Source of the DNA: Rummeliibacillus sp963792445
GTDB lineage: Bacteria; Bacillota; Bacilli; Bacillales_A; Planococcaceae
Length of the DNA: 64,000 bases
Direction: 5' to 3'
NCBI GenBank assembly: GCA_963792445.1
Contig: CAWBWO010000014.1
Location: 124,001-188,000 of the forward strand
A program made the translations under genes and the position numbers. Below the pieces are notes generated by a model. That model saw only the letters and a list, made by a program, of their open reading frames with translations. It did not search any database and was not told the DNA's origin. This document shows positions 58,367 to 64,000 of this stretch, one piece after another (position 1 is the stretch's first letter; each line of letters starts with the position of its first letter).

Positions 58367-58427
58367 AAGGTAAATTTAACCTTGAGTAGCTACTCGATAA
58401 ATGCTACGATAAAGCCAACTTAAATAT

Positions 58428-58512
58428 TTGCAGGGGAACGCAAATCGCGTTGAGAAGGTAAAACCTGACCCTTAGAACCTGACAGTTAACACTGGCGTAG
58501 GGAGCAAAGTAC
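58428..58512 (+). promoter_or_regulatory. TPP riboswitch 1
   Basis: The THI-box core is clear: GGGGAACG, GTTGAGAAGG, the pyrimidine-binding helix with TTAGAACCTGACAG and the closing GCGTAGGGAGC. A terminator hairpin follows at 58536. It represses the tenA-thiM-thiD-thiE message when thiamine diphosphate is abundant. Confidence 0.93.
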
Positions 58513-58535
58513 ATAAATAGTAACTTTTGTACAGT

Positions 58536-58564
58536 AGCTCGCTTAGTTTAGCGAGCTTTTTTTG
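58536..58564 (+). terminator. Riboswitch 1 terminator
   Basis: AGCTCGCT pairs with AGCGAGCT around TAGTTT and leads into T7. It is the expression platform of the first riboswitch. Confidence 0.9.
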
Positions 58565-58583
58565 TACCCAACCAAATATTTAG

Positions 58584-58662
58584 TGCGGGGGGACACTTTT
58601 GTGTTGAGAAGGTAAAACCTGACCCTTAGAACCTGACAGTTAATACTGACGTAGGGAGCAAT
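58584..58662 (+). promoter_or_regulatory. TPP riboswitch 2
   Basis: A second complete THI box lies 20 bases after the first terminator. Its 59-base core (58603-58661) differs from that of riboswitch 1 (58449-58507) at only two positions, while the outer P1 and P3-like arms differ more. It has its own terminator at 58673. Confidence 0.93.
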
Positions 58663-58672
58663 GGCTAACTTT

Positions 58673-58703
58673 TAGTCTCTATGTCGATACATAGAGACTT
58701 TTT
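58673..58703 (+). terminator. Riboswitch 2 terminator
   Basis: AGTCTCTATG pairs with CATAGAGACT around TCGATA, followed by T5. It precedes the tenA ribosome-binding site by about 20 bases. Confidence 0.9.
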
Positions 58704-58736
58704 GCATTCTACGGTAATTCACGAGGAGGACTTAGA

Positions 58737-59420
58737 ATGACATTTTGTGATGAAGTAAGAAAAGAGACAGATTTATACTTTGAAGGAAGCTTTGAACATC
58801 CGTTTGTCAAAGGATTGGTTGAGGGTACATTGCCAATTGAAAAATTTAAATTTTATATGATGCAAGATGCCTTTTATTTAAAGCATTATACGAAAGTGCT
58901 TGCTATTGCTGCATCAAAGGCTACTACAAATGAAGACACGACTTATTTTCTAGAAAATGCGCGTTATATCAATGAAGCTGAGCTTGAATTACATCGTACA
59001 GTATTTAAAGAGCTTGGTGTTACTGAACATGAACTTGAAATTTTCGAACCAGCACCAGCTACGTACAATTATGTAAGCCATATGTACAATGCAGCTTATA
59101 ATGGCGATGTTTCGGAAGCCTTTGCAGCCATGTTCCCATGTCCTTGGTTGTACCAAGAGATTGGTGAAAAGTACAAAGATTCACAGCCTGGTATCAAGCT
59201 TTATGAAGAATGGCTTGCCATGTATAGCAACCCGGATTATGAAGAAAAAATCGAATTACAAAAATCCATGATGAATCGATTTGCAGAAGAACAACCCGAA
59301 AAAGTACAGCTATTTAAAGCACACTTCAAAAAGAGTTGCTATTATGAGTGGAAGTTTTGGGAGATGCCTTGGACATTAGAAGATTGGAAAGGTGAAGTGG
59401 CAAATTATGAGTATATCTAA
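58737..59420 (+). CDS. tenA: Aminopyrimidine aminohydrolase / thiaminase II TenA
   Basis: Hydrolyses degraded thiamine pyrimidines to hydroxymethyl-aminomethylpyrimidine for salvage. A 227-residue all-helical protein. FMMQDAFYLKHYTKVLA-like (FYMMQDAFYLKHYTK) and the catalytic Cys in AAMFPCPWLYQEIG are conserved. GAGGAGGA precedes the ATG. It is the first gene of the TPP-controlled operon and overlaps thiM by 14 bases. Confidence 0.96.
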   Translation: MTFCDEVRKETDLYFEGSFEHPFVKGLVEGTLPIEKFKFYMMQDAFYLKHYTKVLAIAASKATTNEDTTYFLENARYINEAELELHRTVFKELGVTEHELEIFEPAPATYNYVSHMYNAAYNGDVSEAFAAMFPCPWLYQEIGEKYKDSQPGIKLYEEWLAMYSNPDYEEKIELQKSMMNRFAEEQPEKVQLFKAHFKKSCYYEWKFWEMPWTLEDWKGEVANYEYI

Positions 59421-60156
59421 AATTAGAAAGACAAGCCCTCTTGTTCATTGTATTACGAATTATGTTGTTGCAAATTTTACAGCGAATGGCCTTCTTGCAA
59501 TTGGTGCTTCACCTGTAATGGCGGATGAAGCATTAGAAGTAGAGGAAATGGTTTCAAACGCATCAGCATTATTACTTAATATTGGAACAATCAATTCTCG
59601 TACGAAGGAAGCGATGCTGCTTGCAGGTCGTAAAGCAAATGAGAAAGAAATACCAGTCGTTCTTGATCCAGTTGGCGTAGGGGCTACAACTTACAGGCAA
59701 CAAACCGTACAGGAATTACTACAAACAGTGAAATTTAATTTAATCCGTTGTAATGCTGGTGAACTAGCAAGCATTGCAGGTGTTGAATGGCAAGCAAAAG
59801 GTGTAGATAGCGGTATTGGTGAAATCAATGTTGAAAAAGTGGCCAAACAAGTTGCGCAAAAGTTTAATTGCTTAGTGATTGTAACGGGTCCTTCAGATAT
59901 TTTAACGAATGGAGAGCAAACGTATAGCATTGATGGAGGAAATGAGTTAATGACACAAGTGACGGGTACAGGTTGCTTGCTGAGTGCGGTTTGTTGTGCG
60001 GCATTAGCGGTGGCAGGCGATCCACTTACTGTTCTACGTGATGTTTTGCAAGACTATAAAGCTGTTGCAGAGCGTGCCGCAACAACAAATCTACTGGGCT
60101 CTTTCCAAGTGGAAGTATTAAATGCATTAAGCGATATTTCTAGAGGTGAACAATGA
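59407..60156 (+). CDS. thiM: Hydroxyethylthiazole kinase ThiM
   Basis: Phosphorylates 4-methyl-5-hydroxyethylthiazole for thiamine salvage. SPLVHCITNYVVANFTANG and the later LDPVGVGAT and TGTGCLLSAV are family signatures, with the catalytic Cys in GTGC. ATG 59407 lies inside the end of tenA with GAAGTGG before it. 249 residues. It overlaps thiD by four bases. Confidence 0.95.
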   Translation: MSISKIRKTSPLVHCITNYVVANFTANGLLAIGASPVMADEALEVEEMVSNASALLLNIGTINSRTKEAMLLAGRKANEKEIPVVLDPVGVGATTYRQQTVQELLQTVKFNLIRCNAGELASIAGVEWQAKGVDSGIGEINVEKVAKQVAQKFNCLVIVTGPSDILTNGEQTYSIDGGNELMTQVTGTGCLLSAVCCAALAVAGDPLTVLRDVLQDYKAVAERAATTNLLGSFQVEVLNALSDISRGEQ

Positions 60157-60980
60157 TGAACATAGTAATGACAATAGCTGGTTCGGATAGTAGTGGAGGT
60201 GCTGGAATCCAAGCAGATTTAAAAACGTTTCAAGAGCTGAATGTTTTTGGAACGTCTGCAATCACTGCGTTAACAGCTCAAAATACATTAGGTGTAGAAG
60301 GAATCTTTCCAACATCAGCTGAATTTGTTCAACAGCAAATAGAAGTAGTAATGCAGGATTTACCAGTGAAAGCTGCTAAAACAGGGATGCTTTTTTCTTC
60401 AGAAATTATTGAAGCAGTTGCAAAGAGTCTAAAGGATAAAGATATTCAGCTTGTTATTGATCCAGTCATGATTGCAAAAGGTGGTGCATCGCTTCTTCAA
60501 AACGAGGCAGTGAAAGCTTTAAAAACTTCTTTGTTACCGTTAGCCACCGTACTTACACCGAATATACCTGAGGCAGAGGTGATTAGTGGGATCACAATCA
60601 AATCAGCAGCAGATATAAAACACGCTGCTAAAATTATTCTTGATATGGGTGTAGCTTGTGTTGTGATGAAAGGTGGTCATTTAGAAGGGGTAGATGCAAT
60701 TGATACGGTTTACTTCCAAGACGGCACTTCATTCTCTATGAAAACAAAGCGTATTAATACAAAACATACACATGGAACAGGCTGCACATTTTCATCTGCA
60801 ATCACCGCATTTTTGGGGGCAGGATATGATATTCGTGAAGCGATTATTGAAGCAAAGAAATTTGTGCAATTAGCTATACAAAACCCTTTAAACATTGGAC
60901 ATGGTCATGGCCCAACCAATCACTTTGCCTATCAAAATGGAAACGGAATATGTGAGGTGACAATAGTTGAATCAAACTGA
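60153..60980 (+). CDS. thiD: Hydroxymethylpyrimidine/phosphomethylpyrimidine kinase ThiD
   Basis: Phosphorylates HMP and then HMP-phosphate to the diphosphate needed by ThiE. TIAGSDSSGGAGIQADLKTF and HGTGCTFSSA are the hallmark loops. 275 residues; the start is one of two adjacent ATGs (60153 or 60156), coupled to the thiM stop. It overlaps thiE by 14 bases. Confidence 0.95.
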   Translation: MMNIVMTIAGSDSSGGAGIQADLKTFQELNVFGTSAITALTAQNTLGVEGIFPTSAEFVQQQIEVVMQDLPVKAAKTGMLFSSEIIEAVAKSLKDKDIQLVIDPVMIAKGGASLLQNEAVKALKTSLLPLATVLTPNIPEAEVISGITIKSAADIKHAAKIILDMGVACVVMKGGHLEGVDAIDTVYFQDGTSFSMKTKRINTKHTHGTGCTFSSAITAFLGAGYDIREAIIEAKKFVQLAIQNPLNIGHGHGPTNHFAYQNGNGICEVTIVESN

Positions 60981-61590
60981 TTTATCAGTCTACTTTATAA
61001 TGGGGACACAAAATTGCATTGATCGTCCACTTGATGTGTTAGAAGAAGCGCTAAAAGCAGGAATCACCTTTTTCCAACTACGTGAAAAAGGAGAAGGTGC
61101 ATTAAAAGGGCAAGAACTTGAGCAATTCGCATTAGCTTGTCAAATGTTATGTAAGCATTATCGTGTTCCTTTTATAGTAAATGATGATGTAGAACTTGCA
61201 TTGAAAATTAATGCTGATGGGGTGCATGTAGGACAAGATGATATCGCACTCGAAAAAATTCGTGCAAAATTCGAAGGTAAAATTGTAGGCGTTTCCGTTC
61301 ATACAAAAGAGGAATTAGATAAGGCTGTTGCAGGCTTTGCAGATTATGTTGGGATCGGCCCCATTTATGAAACCAAATCTAAAACTGATGCAAAAAAGCC
61401 TGCAGGCGTAACTTTTTTGCACGAAGCAAGAGTAATGTATCCGGAATTTCCGATAGTCGCAATCGGTGGGATTACAGAACAAACAGCAACAGAAGTACGA
61501 CAAGCAGGAGCTGACGGGGTTGCTGTTATTTCAGCCATTTGCCAAAGTGCAGATCGATTTGCAACCATTCAATCGTTTTTGAATAAATAG
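60967..61590 (+). CDS. thiE: Thiamine-phosphate synthase ThiE
   Basis: Joins HMP-diphosphate and thiazole phosphate to thiamine phosphate, completing the salvage route of this operon. TIM-barrel motifs are FFQLREKGEG, FIVNDDVELALKINADGVHVGQ and YVGIGPIYETKSK. TTG 60967 is the start, preceded by GTGAGGTGA and lying within thiD. 207 residues, full length. Confidence 0.95.
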   Translation: MNQTDLSVYFIMGTQNCIDRPLDVLEEALKAGITFFQLREKGEGALKGQELEQFALACQMLCKHYRVPFIVNDDVELALKINADGVHVGQDDIALEKIRAKFEGKIVGVSVHTKEELDKAVAGFADYVGIGPIYETKSKTDAKKPAGVTFLHEARVMYPEFPIVAIGGITEQTATEVRQAGADGVAVISAICQSADRFATIQSFLNK

Positions 61591-61597
61591 ATTTGTG

Positions 61598-61656
61598 CAA
61601 AGTTCAATACCACTTTGAATGTTTAAGATTTCATAAGTGGCATTGAACTTTTGTTT
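61598..61656. terminator. Terminator after thiE
   Basis: AAAGTTCAATACCACTT pairs with AAGTGGCATTGAACTTT (one A-C mismatch on the plus-strand RNA, a G-T pair on the other) around a 24-base loop, followed by TGTTTTTG. It lies between convergent operons. Confidence 0.82.
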
Positions 61657-61669
61657 TTGTAACAACCAA

Positions 61670-62002
61670 TTAAGATTCATAATAGAGAAGAAGTATTTTA
61701 TTTATAATGAAAATACCACCGAATACATATGCTAGACTGATTTTGTTTAAGTTCATCAATAACACAACAGGCAACAGGAAAATAATCATTTCTACTATAA
61801 AATGAGCTGTTGTAGGTAAGGTGATGTTTGCATTTGGGGAACCAAACATATCCCAAATTATTGCAACAATTAAGGGAACTAAAATACAAAGTATCCTTTT
61901 TTGAATAGCTGTATTTCCTACTCGAAATCCCCAATAACCATATATTCCAAGACCAAACAGTTCGATTAAAAAGCGTAATCCAATATTCATCATCTCAAAC
62001 AT
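61670..62002 (-). CDS. YrdB-family (DUF2568) membrane protein
   Basis: A 110-residue protein with four membrane helices. NIGLRFLIELFGLGIYGYWGF and IVAIIWDMFGSPNA are family signatures. It is the last gene of the MBL-TetR-YrdB operon, 25 bp after tetR. The function is unknown; small paired membrane proteins next to TetR genes are often efflux-related, but nothing here proves it. Confidence 0.82.
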   Translation of the reverse strand: MFEMMNIGLRFLIELFGLGIYGYWGFRVGNTAIQKRILCILVPLIVAIIWDMFGSPNANITLPTTAHFIVEMIIFLLPVVLLMNLNKISLAYVFGGIFIINKILLLYYES

Positions 62003-62027
62003 TTTTGGACCCCTTTCTATTTAATCT

Positions 62028-62603
62028 TCAGCCTTCGTTTGCAACAGAATGTATTCCTTTTATAAAAGTATCAATCAATATAGTAAGACTTTGGTCAATG
62101 TCTAATGGTATTCCAAATCCACCTGATTGTTCAATTGACGTAAATCCATGAAGAATACTACGTAATCCTCTTACCGTATGAATAACCATTTCCTCTTGTA
62201 AGTTATAAAATGCTAAAACTTTCACTACAAGCTCAACGATTAGTTGTTGTTGATGTTGCAATTCTTTATCTTCTCTGTCCGGAGAACGAGTTGTTGCTTC
62301 GTAAAGCCCTGGATGTGTTCTAACGAATTGAACGTAGGCATGGCTGATCAATCGAATTGCCTCATCGCCTGATTTTCCTATCGCAGCTTGGGTCATGTAT
62401 TCATAAAGTTTTTTTAGGCCAAAAATGGCTAGTGACTGCTTCAATTCTGCAAGACTATTGACATGATTATACAAGGATGGTGGGCGAATCTGTAGTTCTT
62501 TAGCTAGTAAACTAAGGGATAATTCGTCTAGACCCTTTGTATTAACCAGTTCTGTTGCTTTTAGAAGAATTACATTAAAATCCAACTTTTTTCGAATGGC
62601 CAT
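62028..62603 (-). CDS. TetR-family regulator with WHG-type C-terminal domain
   Basis: The N-terminal helix-turn-helix LSLSLLAKELQIRPPSLYNHVNSLAEL is typical, and the C-terminal half with LRSILHGFTSIEQSGGFG carries the WHG-like segment of this subgroup. 191 residues. It lies between the metallo-hydrolase gene and the YrdB gene. The palindrome before the operon (63364-63380) is its likely site. Confidence 0.9.
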   Translation of the reverse strand: MAIRKKLDFNVILLKATELVNTKGLDELSLSLLAKELQIRPPSLYNHVNSLAELKQSLAIFGLKKLYEYMTQAAIGKSGDEAIRLISHAYVQFVRTHPGLYEATTRSPDREDKELQHQQQLIVELVVKVLAFYNLQEEMVIHTVRGLRSILHGFTSIEQSGGFGIPLDIDQSLTILIDTFIKGIHSVANEG

Positions 62604-62630
62604 ATTCGCTTCACTTCCTTTCCACCACGT

Positions 62631-63326
62631 CTAAGAAGCTTCAATAATAGCTCGTTTCATAACCTGAACAGGTTTTTCAATCATATGTCCATGACCAACT
62701 GCTAACAAACTAGGGTTTAGACTTAGAAGTTTTTCCGCACTTTCAATTGCTAATTCTTTATTCCAAGTTCCGAGTCCTGGGAAAGGAAATGTTGGCTTAA
62801 TAACGCCTGAAACGGCTATGCCACCTCTTACCTGAAAAGCATCACCAGCAATTAGATGACCACTTCGAGTATCGAATAACGCAATCGAACCGGGTGTGTG
62901 CCCAGGAGCTGTGACAACTTCAAGCGACCCTATAAGATTTCCGTCTTTCAGCAATACATCAGGCTTTGTTAGAATTTTCTTTGGAATGCCACCGCGAATT
63001 GGTGAATTTGGTTCATTTTCCAAAAGTGTTGTATCTCCTTGTAGTAAGAGAGCATCACGCTTAGAAATACTTACGGGGACATTTGGCAGTAATGTCTTTA
63101 ACGCATCCAAGGAACCTACATGATCGGAATGAGCATGTGTCAATACAATGTTAGCAATTGGCTTTCCTATATGCGCGGCAGCATTTATTATCCCTTTTGC
63201 ACTAAAGGGAAGTGCAGTATCGATCAACGTAAGCCGATCCTTTTCTTCAATTAGGTAACAATTTACAGGGAAAAGACGAGGCATAAAAGACAGTTGGTAT
63301 ATAGAACCAATTTTTGTGATTTTCAT
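62631..63326 (-). CDS. Metallo-beta-lactamase fold hydrolase
   Basis: A 231-residue MBL-fold protein. The metal motif is LTHAHSDHVGSLDAL (HxHxDH, about residue 63), with GHTPGSIALFD and LIAGDAFQVRGG giving the further His and Asp. The substrate is not evident; relatives include glyoxalase II, lactonases and resistance enzymes. It is the first gene of the operon with tetR 27 bp behind. GGAGAGGAG precedes the start. Confidence 0.9.
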   Translation of the reverse strand: MKITKIGSIYQLSFMPRLFPVNCYLIEEKDRLTLIDTALPFSAKGIINAAAHIGKPIANIVLTHAHSDHVGSLDALKTLLPNVPVSISKRDALLLQGDTTLLENEPNSPIRGGIPKKILTKPDVLLKDGNLIGSLEVVTAPGHTPGSIALFDTRSGHLIAGDAFQVRGGIAVSGVIKPTFPFPGLGTWNKELAIESAEKLLSLNPSLLAVGHGHMIEKPVQVMKRAIIEAS

Positions 63327-63363
63327 TTTGTACTCCTCTCCAAACTAATTGGATTCATTTATT

Positions 63364-63380
63364 AACTAATACCATTAGTT
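63364..63380. promoter_or_regulatory. Probable TetR operator
   Basis: AACTAAT and ATTAGTT form a perfect 7-bp inverted repeat with spacer ACC, 38 bases before the operon start. A further AACTAAT half-site is at about 63343-63349. Confidence 0.65.
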
Positions 63381-63804
63381 TATGCCATTTTACAAATAAT
63401 GAATACCTTAAATAGAAATAATTAACAATTAATTAACAAAGAGATTTAGATGCATCCACCTTCACAATACTCATGGAAAATAGTACTAAAGAAATAATGA
63501 TACAGGAAATATAACAAAGAATGGTCACTGATCGTATAGTAAAGTTGGACTTTAGTGTTATTTTAGTGATAGAAATTTAAATAGAATATGTGATTTATCT
63601 CAATAAATGATATTTTTTTAATAAATTTAGGGTGTGAATATACTAATTAATAATTTGTAAAAAGTCCGAAAAAACTCTTTATCTATTATTGGTATCTGTT
63701 ATATAATAGTTTTGTTCTAAACATTCTATATTTTCTAACAATTAGAATTAGTGAACTTATAGTTTCATATTATTATTTTGCAAAGTTTAAAGGGAGATGA
63801 AAAG
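63381..63804. other. AT-rich intergenic region before cstA
   Basis: About 420 bases with no credible gene. A TATAAT (about 63701-63706) may be a -10 box for cstA. I see no riboswitch or terminator. Confidence 0.5.
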
Positions 63805-64000
63805 ATGAACGCGGTCTCAGTTGTTATTGGTTCTATTTGTATTTTAGTTATTGCATATCGCCTTTATGGATACTTCTTTACAAACAAGGTATTGAAAATT
63901 AATGATTCAAAACCAACACCTGCACATGAGTTGGAAGATGGTAAAGACTATGTTCCAACAAACAAGTGGGTAGTTTTTGGACATCATTTTGCGGCTATTG
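63805..64000 (+). CDS. cstA: Carbon starvation protein CstA family (partial)
   Basis: The start of a peptide/pyruvate-type transporter. The frame is open to the window end (65 codons). A first helix SVVIGSICILVIAYRLYGYF and then KDYVPTNKWVVFGHHFAAI, which is the strongly conserved CstA motif. AAAGGGAGATG precedes the ATG. The rest lies beyond the window. Confidence 0.92.
   Translation, partial: MNAVSVVIGSICILVIAYRLYGYFFTNKVLKINDSKPTPAHELEDGKDYVPTNKWVVFGHHFAAI

Overview
The window is low-GC chromosomal DNA of an endospore-forming Bacillales bacterium. Spore genes (cwlD, gerD, kbaA), sigma-W/RsiW, the ECF-T vitamin transporter module beside truA-rplM-rpsI, a glmS ribozyme, T-run terminators and the 16S sequence all fit Planococcaceae/Caryophanaceae, close to Lysinibacillus, Rummeliibacillus or Viridibacillus. 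The genus is inferred from memory of 16S signatures, not from a search. I saw no prophage, CRISPR array or complete insertion sequence.

Layout. 1-5.4 kb is the end of the ribosomal-protein region: rpoA tail, rplQ, ecfA1-ecfA2-ecfT, truA, then rplM-rpsI with their own promoter and leader. 5.5-12 kb holds an MFS carrier, a BcrC-type phosphatase and the spore block cwlD, salA, gerD, kbaA, plus a catalytically degenerate deacetylase-like protein. 12-18.2 kb is an rRNA operon with two promoters (16S-23S-5S) and seven tRNA genes (Asn, Thr, Glu, Val, Tyr, Gln, Lys). 18.4-27.7 kb carries arginase, sigW-rsiW behind a sigma-W-type promoter, cdaA-cdaR-glmM (c-di-AMP synthesis and glucosamine-1-phosphate), a PfpI-like protein and ribozyme-controlled glmS.

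27.8-57.8 kb is accessory chromosome. It has a Fur-box-preceded FTR1 iron permease with a related lipoprotein, a chromate transporter, a small-molecule exporter, a MarR/methyltransferase pair, and a SirTM sirtuin plus zinc-type macrodomain (a reversible ADP-ribosylation pair). It continues with a SulP transporter plus ArsR flanked by a degenerate duplication, an AmpS peptidase, divergent LysR/MFS, a KtrAB-type potassium system, a KGG-repeat stress protein behind a sigma-B-like promoter, an unknown HExxH protein, a CYP152 P450 and a polysaccharide deacetylase. Dispersed repeat elements and decayed genes are scattered here. 58.4-61.6 kb is a thiamine-salvage operon (tenA-thiM-thiD-thiE) behind two tandem TPP riboswitches, each with its own terminator. 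The end holds an MBL/TetR/YrdB operon with a palindromic operator and the start of cstA.

Several genes carry single-base frameshifts at short homopolymers (ecfA1, gerD, the Efe lipoprotein, chrA three times, sulP). The clustering and the bias to extra bases suggest sequencing or assembly error at least as much as real decay. Decayed remnants near 50 kb and 55.7 kb look genuine.
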